Below, in pieces: positions 24,022 through 32,808 of a stretch of 64,000 bases of DNA (positions are counted from its first letter, which is position 1; each line of letters begins with the position of its first letter). This DNA comes from JBKCUI01 sp052161605 (GTDB taxonomy: Bacteria; Planctomycetota; Planctomycetia; Pirellulales; Pirellulaceae). The stretch lies in the NCBI GenBank assembly GCA_052161605.1, contig CP197409.1. One strand, 5' to 3'. The notes beneath the pieces were generated by a model. That model worked only from the letters and a program-made list of their open reading frames with translations. It was not told the origin of the DNA and did not search any database. Made by a program: the position numbers and the translations under genes.

Positions 24022-26528
24022 ATGCCGTACCTCTTTTCGTCTGTTTCGCGGCCTGCGATCTCGGTCGTGGTGAAATTCAGGTTACGATAGAAGTACTCGC
24101 GTTTCGAGCCCCCTTCTCGCTCCTTCACTTCCCCGTACTTGCGTTTCATCTCGACCCCGAAGTTTCGCAAGCTCATAGGCCGGTAGTTGTTGCTCGCGCA
24201 CCAGTGTTGATAAAGCCCAAACAAGTGAGCAACATAGATTCTACTTCCTTCCGATACCTCGAGATAGTCGTCGAAGAAATCGAGTACCGGGTTGTTCTCC
24301 CGCTTGTAGTCGTCGATCGCAGCCTCGCTTGCCGAGGATCTGGTGAAATCTTTTTGATCTTGCAGCCTCTGCAATCCCACGATCGCCCAATTCAAAATGC
24401 CGCTGATCTCCCCTGAGTCGATCCAGTACTCGGCTTGGTCCATGTGCCGCACAATCCGGTCGGCTGGTACGGACTTATTAAACGGTACCAGAAGCATCCG
24501 CCGCCACATTCCTTTCGATCGATCCTTGATCTTGGGGGCCTTGTTGAACGATAAGATTAGCTTCGCGCTCGGCCTGCAAACGATGGGCGAAAGGTTCTTG
24601 CGGTCAAACTGCATGGGATCGCCTCCGGTGAACTGCTTGAGGATCCCCTCCGCGAGCGAGTCGATTTCTCCGACGTCGTTGCAGATGTTCGCAGCCTTGC
24701 CGACTACGGTGCCGAGGTCGAACCTGCCAGAGAAGTTCTCGAGGGGTACGTGACCACAATTGTCTTGGCCGAGCAAGGCGACGATCACCGCCATGAAAAC
24801 GGACTTCCCGTTCCCCCCATCACCCATCAACGCGAGAAACTTCTGCATGTAGTTGCTCGACGTGAGCATGTAACCGCACCATTCTTGGAGCAACGCGATC
24901 CGCTCGTGGTCTCCCTCCATCGAGTATTCGATGCAATCCATCCAGCGTGGGCATTTGGCTGACGGATCGTAGGGATAATCAAGCCGGTTCGTTGCAAACC
25001 ATTTCTCCGAGTGCGGCCGTAAATGGTCCTTGGTGTCACGACCCTCGAAGATCGCTTGCAAGTCCAAGATCCCGTTCGTCATCGAGATCCAATGCGGTTG
25101 GGATTCGTCCTCGAGCCAGCACGGTTGCGGGACTGAGCCAGGCAGCAAGCACAACGACTTTGTGCATTCGATCACGTTGCTGGTGAGGGTGGCCGAGATC
25201 TTTCGCACCGCCGTAGCTTCGCCCCCAGCCTTGATCGTATCGCGAAAGTCCCGTTCGAACTCGGATTGGATCGCCCCAACGATCTTGCCCTTGATTTCGT
25301 CCTTGGCGATCTTGCTGTACTTCCCAGCCTTGTACCGCCACCATTCGTCCTTCCAGTACTTCAACGTCCCGCCAAAGTTCCTGCGGTACTGCTCGAGGTT
25401 GATCCGTGCGAGCCGCATCGGGCTGTCGATCTCCTCAATGAGATCCTTTTCGTCTTCGTCGTCGGGCTCGAGAACCTCGGACTGTTCGGCCAGCTCCAAG
25501 AACTGAGTCCAGATCTCTGCCGGTGTTTGTCCCGTTTCGAGCTTCTCACAGATCCAGTCTCGCAGATCTTTGCCGTGGGAATCCTCAATCGGGTAAGGCA
25601 GTACTACGTTGCGAGACTCCGCAGCTGTGGAAGCGAAGGCGACGGACCAGCCAGGGCGTGATCGATTGTTGCTCTCGACGTAGGTGGCCCCCGATTGCCC
25701 TGAGTAGTCGCAGTCGTGGACCGTATAGACTCGACGGCCTCGGATCTTGTCGACCAGCCAGGGGATAGGCGTTTCGGTGGCTCCGTGCGGGTTGCAGATG
25801 ACCGAGACGTCTGCCGGTGCAATGGTGAGCATCGCAAGCATATCGGTCGGCCCCTCCGTCTTCACGACAAGCCCTTCCCCTGGCAGGTACCGCCCCATCC
25901 AGCCCGAATCCCCTTTGTTGATAAGGTTCTTCACTTTGATGAACTCAGGCTGCTCCCCTGGGATCGGGTAGTACTCGAGCATGCCACCGGTGGCGTTGTA
26001 GATCGTGTACCCCACGACCGCATCGTTCGGCCCATGGATCGGCAGGGCGATAATCGAATCCTTGCCTCGATAGGTGCCAAATTGCGCCGCAGCCTGCTCG
26101 AGAGAAGTGAGGTTGATCGGGAACTTGCGAGCAAACCACTGGTTCAGCAACTTGGCAGCCGGTTTCGTCCAGTGGAGTTGTTGCAGCCAGTACGGCTCGT
26201 TTGCTTTCGATTTCTTCGACGTCTTCTTTTTCTTCGATGTGGTCGAAGCGATCCCGAGATGTTTCGCGATCGCTTCGACCACATCGAACGTGGATTTGCC
26301 GGTGAACCATTCGAGGACCGCGATCCCGTCCCCGAACTTGCCGCATTGGTTGCAGACTGCCGAGCCCGTCTCCTCTGAGGTGAGACGCCACCGATCTTTG
26401 CCGCCGCACTTTGGACACGGCCCATGTCGACCAGTCAAACAATCGGTAGGGATCGGTCCCACGGAAGAGAGGATCGAGAGCCACTGCCCTGTGGCTTTGT
26501 CTTTGACGTCGGAAATCTGCGCTGCCAT
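24018..26528 (-). CDS. Phage P4/D5-type primase-helicase
   Basis: An 836-aa replication protein. Residues 35-65 form a primase zinc ribbon (CPKCGGKDRWRL; CNQCGKFGDG). Residues about 190-290 are a TOPRIM-like region (GLVVKTEGPTDMLAML; YTVHDCDYSGQSG). The C-terminal half is a D5_N/SF3-like helicase with Walker A GDGGNGKSVFMAVIVALLGQ, Walker B-like NICNDVGEID, and sensor-like KLILSFNKAPKIKD. It makes RNA primers and unwinds DNA for phage replication. It follows the recombination genes in the early operon, with a small membrane protein coupled at the end. Confidence 0.92.
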   Translation of the reverse strand: MAAQISDVKDKATGQWLSILSSVGPIPTDCLTGRHGPCPKCGGKDRWRLTSEETGSAVCNQCGKFGDGIAVLEWFTGKSTFDVVEAIAKHLGIASTTSKKKKTSKKSKANEPYWLQQLHWTKPAAKLLNQWFARKFPINLTSLEQAAAQFGTYRGKDSIIALPIHGPNDAVVGYTIYNATGGMLEYYPIPGEQPEFIKVKNLINKGDSGWMGRYLPGEGLVVKTEGPTDMLAMLTIAPADVSVICNPHGATETPIPWLVDKIRGRRVYTVHDCDYSGQSGATYVESNNRSRPGWSVAFASTAAESRNVVLPYPIEDSHGKDLRDWICEKLETGQTPAEIWTQFLELAEQSEVLEPDDEDEKDLIEEIDSPMRLARINLEQYRRNFGGTLKYWKDEWWRYKAGKYSKIAKDEIKGKIVGAIQSEFERDFRDTIKAGGEATAVRKISATLTSNVIECTKSLCLLPGSVPQPCWLEDESQPHWISMTNGILDLQAIFEGRDTKDHLRPHSEKWFATNRLDYPYDPSAKCPRWMDCIEYSMEGDHERIALLQEWCGYMLTSSNYMQKFLALMGDGGNGKSVFMAVIVALLGQDNCGHVPLENFSGRFDLGTVVGKAANICNDVGEIDSLAEGILKQFTGGDPMQFDRKNLSPIVCRPSAKLILSFNKAPKIKDRSKGMWRRMLLVPFNKSVPADRIVRHMDQAEYWIDSGEISGILNWAIVGLQRLQDQKDFTRSSASEAAIDDYKRENNPVLDFFDDYLEVSEGSRIYVAHLFGLYQHWCASNNYRPMSLRNFGVEMKRKYGEVKEREGGSKREYFYRNLNFTTTEIAGRETDEKRYGI

Positions 26529-26559
26529 GCTTAGGTGGGTTCGTTATGAGTGGGGATAA

Positions 26560-26928
26560 TCAAGCTGTTGGGTAAATCACTGGCGGAATAGCATAGCTTG
26601 GTTGATATTGATAAAGCACGGTAAAGTTCACTTCAACGCATTTTGAAATCCGCTTCTTGTCCTTAACCATGTCGATAATTACATTGCAAGTCCTTTCTTT
26701 CCCGAACATCGTTCGCCATTTCCATTCAAACCACTGATCGGTTTCGGTCATAAAGTCGAACGGGTTGCGAAAGCTGCATCCTTTCCAAAGATCAAACTCG
26801 GTAAGCTCCAAGCTTTCTCGAATGATCTCATCAGCTATTCGCTTGTGAGCATCTTTCACAGCCTGAACGAAGTTGCTAGGCAATGAACCGTTCAAAGTCG
26901 ATGCGGTAAAGTATTTTGGTTCACGCAC
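26560..26928 (-). CDS. Hypothetical early protein
   Basis: Start chosen at GTG 26928 because AAAGGGGGAATC precedes it; the longer frame has no such site. The 122-aa protein begins VREPKYFTASTLNGSLPSNF and has FDLWKGCSFRNPFDFMTETD and WFEWKWRTMFGKERTCNVII. It overlaps the end of the preceding MSHTPGPWE-type gene by 37 bp. No family recognised. Confidence 0.5.
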   Translation of the reverse strand: MREPKYFTASTLNGSLPSNFVQAVKDAHKRIADEIIRESLELTEFDLWKGCSFRNPFDFMTETDQWFEWKWRTMFGKERTCNVIIDMVKDKKRISKCVEVNFTVLYQYQPSYAIPPVIYPTA

Positions 26929-27254
26929 GATTCCCCCTTTGCTTTCGCAATCGCTGCTCGGGCTTTGTCTTCCGCTTCTTTTCGTTGCAGTTTGTGTTCC
27001 CACATACCGGCATCGGTGAAGGGCTTTCTTTCGCTTGTGGACTTTAGTAGTAACTCTAAGGCTTCAAGCAAATCGGGAGAGGCTGCGATTAGCTTCACAT
27101 TGGCCTCAATTTGATTGTGGATTCCGCAAATCTTTATTTCCTTCGCACCGACGAACGGCGATTCGTACGTACCTACGATCTCATGTTCGACTATAGCACG
27201 ATCGTGCGGTCCTTTTGGCTTGCGTATTTCCCACGGTCCTGGTGTGTGACTCAT
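26892..27254 (-). CDS. SHTPGPWE-type phage protein, copy A
   Basis: A 120-aa protein with the characteristic phage opening MSHTPGPWEIRKPKGPHDRA and the core IEANVKLIAASPDLLEALEL, a widely distributed small early-phage family of unknown function. A second member lies directly upstream (27251-27535), overlapping by 4 bp. The C-terminal helix is rich in lysine and glutamate. Family recognition is from the motif; the role is not known. Confidence 0.7.
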   Translation of the reverse strand: MSHTPGPWEIRKPKGPHDRAIVEHEIVGTYESPFVGAKEIKICGIHNQIEANVKLIAASPDLLEALELLLKSTSERKPFTDAGMWEHKLQRKEAEDKARAAIAKAKGESCVNQNTLPHRL

Positions 27255-27535
27255 GATTTCTCTTCACTCTCGGCAATAGCCGCCTTAATCTGTTTACATT
27301 GTTTGACAATTCGCGTCATGTCCGACTCACCGACAAACGTCGCATCAGCAAGCCACGAGACAATTTCCAGCATATCCGGAGCCGACGCGATTAGCTGCGC
27401 ATTAGCTTTAATCATTTGCATTGTTTGGTCGGAACCACCGACAATGGCGACATATTCGTCACCAGCGAAGATTCTTCGACATTGCCCATCACGTAATGAT
27501 CCGACCACTTCCCACGGTCCTGGTGTATGACTCAT
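27251..27535 (-). CDS. SHTPGPWE-type phage protein, copy B
   Basis: A 94-aa paralogue of the following gene, beginning MSHTPGPWEVVGSLRDGQCR and keeping IKANAQLIASAPDMLEIVSW. The two form a tandem pair joined by an ATGA overlap. Function unknown, as for the family. Confidence 0.7.
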   Translation of the reverse strand: MSHTPGPWEVVGSLRDGQCRRIFAGDEYVAIVGGSDQTMQMIKANAQLIASAPDMLEIVSWLADATFVGESDMTRIVKQCKQIKAAIAESEEKS

Positions 27536-27539
27536 CGCC

Positions 27540-28457
27540 TTAAATCAAATCCGAATCATCGAGTAACGCATCGTCCAGGCTCACTGTGATGCCTGACTGT
27601 TCAACGGGCTCTTGCTTCGGCTCCTCGGTCTTACTAGGCTCTGCCGTTGCTGGCTCCTCTTCCGTGGCAGGCTGATTCGCCACCGCGATCTTGCTTCGCA
27701 GCTTGGCCCAGTGGTTCTTCATCACCTCGTAGCATCGCTCTTGGAGCTTGTCGGCCAACGATGGACCGATCCCCTCGGGCAACAGTTCTTGGAAGGACTT
27801 GAACTGCTTGGATGCTTCCCCTCGCAGATCCTCCATCTGGCCGCAGTTGGCGAACGTCTCGAGGAGCAAGTCCCGTTTCTTTGGCCCGAGCCCTGGGATA
27901 CCGCTCAGCACCTCCATCGCGGGGATATCACGCCAAGTCGTATCGGCCTCAATCATCGCTTCGAGATCCTTGGGAAGTTCGATTGCTGGCTCGGTGGGCT
28001 TCTTTTTCTTGCCCTTGGAACCTGCCAGGGAAGGAACCGACGTTGGCAATTGCGGCCCGGAGAGTTGCAGATTGAAGAACTCCTCCAATGCCTCCTTCTG
28101 CTCGCGCTTCGCGTCCTTGAGTTCCTTGGCGATCTCCATCACCTTGATCGAGGCTTGAGCGTGCAAGTCCTTGGCCTCGTTCAGTCGCTCCTCGTATTCT
28201 GTTTGGGCTTCGGCTCGCAAGCGTTGCAGCTCCTCGCTAGTCTCCTCTGGTGTCGTCACAATCACCGGGGGCGTGTCCGGTGCAGGGACCGGTTCCGTTG
28301 TGGTGACAACAGGCTCGGGGGCGGGCTCGGTGGTGACGATCACAGTCTCTTCACCCCCTAGCAGGCCCTCCGCCTCGCGGTTCTTAATCGCAATCTCAAC
28401 CGCTTCTTTCGTCATCTCAATCGCTTCGTCGAAAATATCCAATGGATCGACAATCAT
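27540..28457 (-). CDS. Helix-hairpin-helix DNA-binding protein with charged linker
   Basis: Start taken at ATG 28457, overlapping the nuclease stop by 4 bp (ATGA); the longer frame to 28769 is antisense to the nuclease region of the upstream gene. The 305-aa product starts MIVDPLDIFDEAIEMTKEAV. It has a proline/threonine/glutamate-rich spacer, a coiled coil (residues about 80-150), then paired helix-hairpin-helix motifs (VLSGIPGLGPKKRDLLLETF; LPEGIGPSLADKLQER), and an acidic C-terminus ending DDALLDDSDLI, similar in style to SSB-type tails. Coupled to an ERCC4-type nuclease, it probably targets that enzyme to DNA. Confidence 0.65.
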   Translation of the reverse strand: MIVDPLDIFDEAIEMTKEAVEIAIKNREAEGLLGGEETVIVTTEPAPEPVVTTTEPVPAPDTPPVIVTTPEETSEELQRLRAEAQTEYEERLNEAKDLHAQASIKVMEIAKELKDAKREQKEALEEFFNLQLSGPQLPTSVPSLAGSKGKKKKPTEPAIELPKDLEAMIEADTTWRDIPAMEVLSGIPGLGPKKRDLLLETFANCGQMEDLRGEASKQFKSFQELLPEGIGPSLADKLQERCYEVMKNHWAKLRSKIAVANQPATEEEPATAEPSKTEEPKQEPVEQSGITVSLDDALLDDSDLI

Positions 28458-29221
28458 CGTTTTTTCATCCTTTCGATGTGTTTGTAAAAATACCGTCTCA
28501 AAATCTGGAACGTGGTTTTCTCGGCAAACCGCCGCGTGTCGCAAAAGATCCACTGCACCGCGAAGTCTTGCTGCCACGCAAGCACCTGGCGGTGGAAGAT
28601 CCGTTTGTTCTCCGCTGCCGATTTGCCTTTGGTCTCGCGACACTGAGCAATGCACTGGCCGAACGAGCCCTCGACGACGATCGCCGAAACTTCGCAGCCT
28701 CCGAGGTATTGCAACGTGCGTTGGAACTGATCGCGACGATCGCCCCAGCCTAGCACCGTGCCAATGCAATCATCGATTGATTTCCGGTCGATGTGAACGT
28801 GGCCTTCGTGGCCCTCGATCGAGTAATCGCCGTGGCTCGCTCCGAGTGATTGCCGCTTGGTGGGCACGATGATAGGCCGGGAATCGTCTTTCGAATCTGC
28901 CGTCAATCCCGCAAAGGTAAACGGCAGCTGCTCTTGTGCGTCGATCAGGATCGTAAACGGGCACATGACCGAGCGGTCTTCGTCGGAATAGACAAAGGCT
29001 CCCAGCCGTGACTTGATCAATCGAGACTGCCAAAACTCTGGCGTCTGATCATCGAGGAGCGTGAGCCCCTGACCTGCCAGGAGGTAACGCAAGTGATTGA
29101 GGGTCGCTTCCCCAATGTCGGGCTGTGCGAGCACCTCAGCCGGTCGGATGCGTGTCCAGTCGGCAGGCTCCGTGATCTGGAAGTGGAACCGCAATAGGTC
29201 GAGCTTGGAATCAAGTACCAT
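28454..29221 (-). CDS. ERCC4-type nuclease
   Basis: A 255-aa protein (ATG 29221, MVLDSKLDLLRFHFQITEPA; an ATG at 29254 is in frame but lies inside the upstream gene). The N-terminal half contains an HhH-like segment (EVLAQPDIGEATLNHLRYLL). The C-terminal half has the ERCC4/XPF nuclease pattern: ILIDAQEQLPFTF, then GDYSIEGHEGHVHIDRKSID and a downstream helical part. This class cuts branched or unpaired DNA. It is coupled to the HhH protein downstream and probably processes recombination intermediates in phage replication. Confidence 0.75.
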   Translation of the reverse strand: MVLDSKLDLLRFHFQITEPADWTRIRPAEVLAQPDIGEATLNHLRYLLAGQGLTLLDDQTPEFWQSRLIKSRLGAFVYSDEDRSVMCPFTILIDAQEQLPFTFAGLTADSKDDSRPIIVPTKRQSLGASHGDYSIEGHEGHVHIDRKSIDDCIGTVLGWGDRRDQFQRTLQYLGGCEVSAIVVEGSFGQCIAQCRETKGKSAAENKRIFHRQVLAWQQDFAVQWIFCDTRRFAEKTTFQILRRYFYKHIERMKKR

Positions 29222-29453
29222 CGTCGAGAACTCCGAATGGGGTACCAACAGCAAAATTCCAATCGTTTAACATCTCTTCCCAGGTTTTTATTGCATGAAG
29301 AGAGCAAGTTGAAACTGTGCATCCTGCATCGGAAAACGATAGGATCTTATGAAACGGATAAGTAACTCCTACTGGGTTTTTCGCAAAGCAATAAACGATT
29401 TCGCCGTCACGTCTGCGATACCATTTGCCAACTTCTAATTCAATCTTACTCAT
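29211..29453 (-). CDS. Small hypothetical early protein
   Basis: An 80-aa protein starting MSKIELEVGKWYRRRDGEIV, with a beta-rich SH3/Tudor-like opening (LEVGKWYRRRDGEIVYCF) often found in small phage accessory proteins. It overlaps the nuclease gene start by 11 bp and follows the helicase stop by 2 bp. No specific role can be given. Confidence 0.55.
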   Translation of the reverse strand: MSKIELEVGKWYRRRDGEIVYCFAKNPVGVTYPFHKILSFSDAGCTVSTCSLHAIKTWEEMLNDWNFAVGTPFGVLDDGT

Positions 29454-29455
29454 CG

Positions 29456-30910
29456 CTATATCTCTACTTTCTCTGCATTCAGCAGTCCAATTCGTTCCGT
29501 TAAAAAAGTCTTCCGTTTATCGATCTTCATCTCCCAGCAGAATCGCATCGCGGTTTCGAATTTGCCTACCAGGTGGCAAGTGTCTTTGGCTCGCGAAATC
29601 GCTGTATAAATCCACGAGCGATCGCAGATCTGCTTCGCCCCTGGGTAGTCGTCGATAAGAACAATCGCGTGCGGGAACTCCGAGCCCTGGCTCTTGTGAA
29701 CACTGAGCGCGTAGGCCAAATCCCAATTGCCGAGCGAGCCCGATTCGCCGCTCTCGTTTTGTTCCGCTTTGAAAGGTATCACTACGATTCGATAGGGGGC
29801 TTGTAGTTCAACCGTGATCTGCCCCGCGTCGATCGATTGCACCGAAGCCAGTTCGCCGTTCGCGACGTAGACTTCGCCACGATCGTTCTTTCGCAAATCC
29901 TCGGACTGTTCGCTGTAGGTCGATCGATAGAAACCGTTCTTCAAACAAACGATCTTGTCTCGCTCGCGGAAGAGTGTTCCCACCCTGGCAGGTTGTTGGT
30001 TCAACTCATCTTGCAACACCTTGTTGATCTCCGACCGAGCCAACGGGCTTTTCTCGTTGACCGCTACGAGTACCTGGCAGTCCCAAATCGGATCGGCTCC
30101 GTCGGCTTGGTGTTTGCGAATAAGTTCAATCGTTTTCGCGATCTGTAATTCCGGTTGTCCGACCTCGTGCATTCGCAGATTTGTGTCACGAGCGGTTGTA
30201 AACTGATACCATGGCTTTTTGTCTCGGATCGCAGCACAAGCCTCCACGATACCCCCCGAGTTTCGTTTGATCTCGGTCAGTTCTCCGTAGGGTAGCCTGG
30301 CTCGGATCATGTCGCGAAGTGGTGCACCAGCTCCGACCGGTGGTAGTTGGTTGACGTCACCTACCAGGAGGAAGTGCGTGCCCACGTCTCGCGCTCGCAT
30401 GATCGCCAGCATGAGAGACAGATCGATCATCGACGATTCATCACCGATGAGAACTCGATAAGGCAGCTTGCATTCGCGGCCGTAAGTGAATTGCCAGCCC
30501 CCGGTCTCGCTGTTCGCCGAGATGCCCAGGATCGAGTGCCAGGTGCGAGCCCGTAGCGATAACCCCGAGCGTTCCATCAACTCGGTGACTCTAACGGCAG
30601 CTTTCCCAGTCGGTGCCCCGATGCAAATATCGTGAGCCCCCACAATGCCTTGATCGATCATCGCCTTGATCAGCTTCGCGACCGTGTAGGACTTGCCCGT
30701 CCCAGGCGAACCGCCCAGGATCCCCATCCGTGCTACGGTGGCGCGTGAAAGCATCTCGCGTTGGTGTTCGGTAATGTCTGGGATGGAATCGACGTCCGGC
30801 CAGGCCGAGAAGGCGGGAATATGCTTCCAGTCAGCAGGGTGCGACTCGATCCACTTCTTAACGTGCGGGTGACGTGCGAGCCAATCCTCGCGGGAGATTT
30901 GTTCGATCAC
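29456..30910 (-). CDS. RecD2-like helicase, motor half
   Basis: A 484-aa SF1B helicase motor. Motif I GGSPGTGKSYTVAKLI (about residue 62), motif II-like LIGDESSMIDL, GDVNQLPPVGAGAPLRDM, the RecD C-terminal part AYALSVHKSQGSEFPHAIVL and the arginine motif WIYTAISRAKD are all present. It lacks the N-terminal OB/HhH region of RecD2, which is encoded by a separate gene (31606-32784) two genes upstream. It starts by ATGA overlap with the acetyltransferase gene. It moves 5' to 3' on DNA by family precedent and acts in phage recombination or replication. Confidence 0.88.
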   Translation of the reverse strand: MIEQISREDWLARHPHVKKWIESHPADWKHIPAFSAWPDVDSIPDITEHQREMLSRATVARMGILGGSPGTGKSYTVAKLIKAMIDQGIVGAHDICIGAPTGKAAVRVTELMERSGLSLRARTWHSILGISANSETGGWQFTYGRECKLPYRVLIGDESSMIDLSLMLAIMRARDVGTHFLLVGDVNQLPPVGAGAPLRDMIRARLPYGELTEIKRNSGGIVEACAAIRDKKPWYQFTTARDTNLRMHEVGQPELQIAKTIELIRKHQADGADPIWDCQVLVAVNEKSPLARSEINKVLQDELNQQPARVGTLFRERDKIVCLKNGFYRSTYSEQSEDLRKNDRGEVYVANGELASVQSIDAGQITVELQAPYRIVVIPFKAEQNESGESGSLGNWDLAYALSVHKSQGSEFPHAIVLIDDYPGAKQICDRSWIYTAISRAKDTCHLVGKFETAMRFCWEMKIDKRKTFLTERIGLLNAEKVEI

Positions 30911-31383
30911 AGTATCAGCCCCCGGTAGGTGAACGAATAAGCGTCTTCGTCGTGGGCTCTATAGGCACCCTTGATAATGCCGTCACAAATAAAATGGTTC
31001 TTTGACAAAAGCATTTGTGCCGGGAGGTTCGTCTCTCGCACCAACGCGGTGATGTGGTCGCGTCGAAAGTGGCCGTTGACCTTGTACTGCAATCTCTCGA
31101 TCAGCAAAGTACCAGCCGAGCATCGACGGTATTCGGGATGAACGGCCAGGTTGAGGATCTCTAGGCTCCGCTTGTGCAATGTGTAGACGACGTAGCCAGC
31201 AACCACCTCCTGGTAGGTGAACACCATGCCGATGTTGTTTGGCACTCGCAATCGCTCAATGAAATCCTTTTTCTGCCAAGGATCATCAAACGATTGCTTT
31301 TCGATCTCAAGCACTTCGTCCATATCGCGTCGGATCATCCACCGAATATCAACAGGCTGGTAGATTCGCTTTTTCATTTGCAT
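30907..31383 (-). CDS. GNAT acetyltransferase, RimI-like
   Basis: A 158-aa N-acetyltransferase starting MQMKKRIYQPVDIRWMIRRD (ATG 31383, AGAAGGA upstream). GNAT features: VAGYVVYTLHKRSLEILNLAVHPEYRRCSAGTLLI, with the acetyl-CoA loop R-x-x-SAG in place of the usual RGxG/A. It lies between the two halves of the RecD2-like helicase and overlaps both neighbours. It may modify a phage or host protein; target unknown. It interrupts what is normally one gene. Confidence 0.75.
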   Translation of the reverse strand: MQMKKRIYQPVDIRWMIRRDMDEVLEIEKQSFDDPWQKKDFIERLRVPNNIGMVFTYQEVVAGYVVYTLHKRSLEILNLAVHPEYRRCSAGTLLIERLQYKVNGHFRRDHITALVRETNLPAQMLLSKNHFICDGIIKGAYRAHDEDAYSFTYRGLIL

Positions 31384-31609
31384 TTTGTCGTTCCTTCTGT
31401 TGGGATGGTTTCGGACCTGCCAGCATGGTGGCCCAGTGGGTAACGGTGAAAAGCACTTTGTTGCCGTCGACGTATCGCCAGCAATCGGAATCGTGGTAGC
31501 CAATCCAGACCTTTTCGCCGGTCGCGTCTGGCTCGAAGATGTGCACCGTTTCGTCATCGTCCGGCATGTCATCTTCTACGCTGTACCACTGAACTATCTC
31601 TTTGCTCAT
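31349..31609 (-). CDS. DUF551-like protein
   Basis: An 86-aa protein with the DUF551 pattern: MSKEIVQWYSVEDDMPDDDE, VHIFEPDATGEKVWIGYHDS, then VTHWATMLAGPKPSQQ. Members are widespread in phages with no known function. It starts on an ATGA overlap with the RecD2 N-half gene and overlaps the acetyltransferase gene by 35 bp, so it lies inside the split helicase locus. Confidence 0.7.
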   Translation of the reverse strand: MSKEIVQWYSVEDDMPDDDETVHIFEPDATGEKVWIGYHDSDCWRYVDGNKVLFTVTHWATMLAGPKPSQQKERQNANEKANLPAC

Positions 31610-32784
31610 GTCGCGATCTTCTCCACGCAAGTTGGCCCGTAAGGCAATCCGTTCACGACAAAAACCGTATCCGCCGTGAGAGCCCTGCCGCATCGTGCAC
31701 ACTGCACCACACTGGCAGGGAATGTTTCCGACCGCTCCACGTCTTCGTAGATCGTGATCAGCGAGTTCTTGGCTTCGTGCTGCGCGTCGACCACGAGCGA
31801 GGCAAGTTCTTCCTCCTGGCAGGCTACCTTGTATTCCGCAAGCCATAGCGTTCCCCCCGCGTCGACGATCGGCCCAGTGTGCCCATCGGTACGGAGAGTC
31901 GAGACCATGCCGTATTCGCTGATCTCACCCTTGGCGTACTTGATCGCGGCAATGTAGTCGCACCCTGCACCGATCATGGATTGCAGGCGTGGGATCATCT
32001 CGGTGGCTGGATACCAGCAATGCCCGTTCATGTCGGCTGCGATCGAATACCAAAGCGATAGGGCTTGCCGTCGGATCGCCTTGGGATCGAGCCCCAGGGA
32101 CATATAGAGCTTGTCGCATAGCCGAAATCCCACGCCCTTGAACTGCATCAAGACGTAAGGATCGGCTGCGATAGTCTCGGAGGCCTTGTTCCCCCACTCG
32201 CGAATCACTCGACGGGTCAGCGTGCGAGGGAACCCGTTACCGGTGAGTAGCTTGTCGATCTCAATCTGTACGTTCTCGGTGGCTTCTTTGTCGCGTAGGA
32301 GAGAAGCGAACTCTTCGGCCTGCCAGGGTGGAATCCCCGTCACCTTCGCAACTTCGCTGGGATTCTCTCGGCACTGGCCCAGAACCGTTTCGGTCCCGAA
32401 GTACTCCACAAGCTTCTTGGCCTTGGCTGGTCCTATGCCGTTCCCCTTGCCATTGCTCGCGAGGTATTGCACCAGGCCGTCTGGATCGTGCGGTACGTGC
32501 TCGACGAAGGTCCGGAAGTGGAACTGTCGTTCGACGTCTCGCGAGGATCTGCGTGGGTTGGTGTAGTCGCGGAACGTGCCCAAGAATCGATACATCGATC
32601 GTTCGTGCAGCTCGGTCAGCTCCGCAGGCCCTTTGACCGTAACCGGTGAGTCTGGATCGACCACGCCGTGCTGCTTCGCGAGATCTTTGCAGCCAGGATG
32701 CAATCGCACCGAGCCAACGATCTGATCGCCAAACTGAAAGCGAGTCGATTCGTACCGGCCTATAAGTTCAAGTGTTTGGGACAT
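31606..32784 (-). CDS. RecD2-like helicase, N-terminal half as a separate gene
   Basis: A 392-aa protein resembling the N-terminal third to half of RecD2. It has an OB-like start (YESTRFQFGDQIVGSVRLHP), the HhH segment NGIGPAKAKKLVEYFGTETV, and tandem HhH-like helices ending DPYVLMQFKGVGFRLCDKLYMSLGLDP, as in RecD2 just before the motor. It continues with GHCWYPATEMI, also RecD2-like. The C-terminus then holds a zinc-ribbon-like CARCGRALTADTVFVVNGLPYGPTC not usual for the family. No ATPase motifs are present. It presumably assembles with the motor protein at 29456-30910. Confidence 0.7.
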   Translation of the reverse strand: MSQTLELIGRYESTRFQFGDQIVGSVRLHPGCKDLAKQHGVVDPDSPVTVKGPAELTELHERSMYRFLGTFRDYTNPRRSSRDVERQFHFRTFVEHVPHDPDGLVQYLASNGKGNGIGPAKAKKLVEYFGTETVLGQCRENPSEVAKVTGIPPWQAEEFASLLRDKEATENVQIEIDKLLTGNGFPRTLTRRVIREWGNKASETIAADPYVLMQFKGVGFRLCDKLYMSLGLDPKAIRRQALSLWYSIAADMNGHCWYPATEMIPRLQSMIGAGCDYIAAIKYAKGEISEYGMVSTLRTDGHTGPIVDAGGTLWLAEYKVACQEEELASLVVDAQHEAKNSLITIYEDVERSETFPASVVQCARCGRALTADTVFVVNGLPYGPTCVEKIAT

Positions 32785-32808
32785 GCTACCTACTCCGTTG
32801 AAAAAAAG

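Noticed and set aside
28454..28769. Extended start at 28769 for the HhH protein
   Set aside because: The extra 104 residues are arginine-rich shadow sequence of the nuclease gene; ATG 28457 has the usual 4-bp overlap.
27612..28872. Long plus-strand frames (up to 249 aa)
   Set aside because: Antisense to the HhH protein and ERCC4-type nuclease; composition is leucine/arginine-rich as expected for shadow frames.
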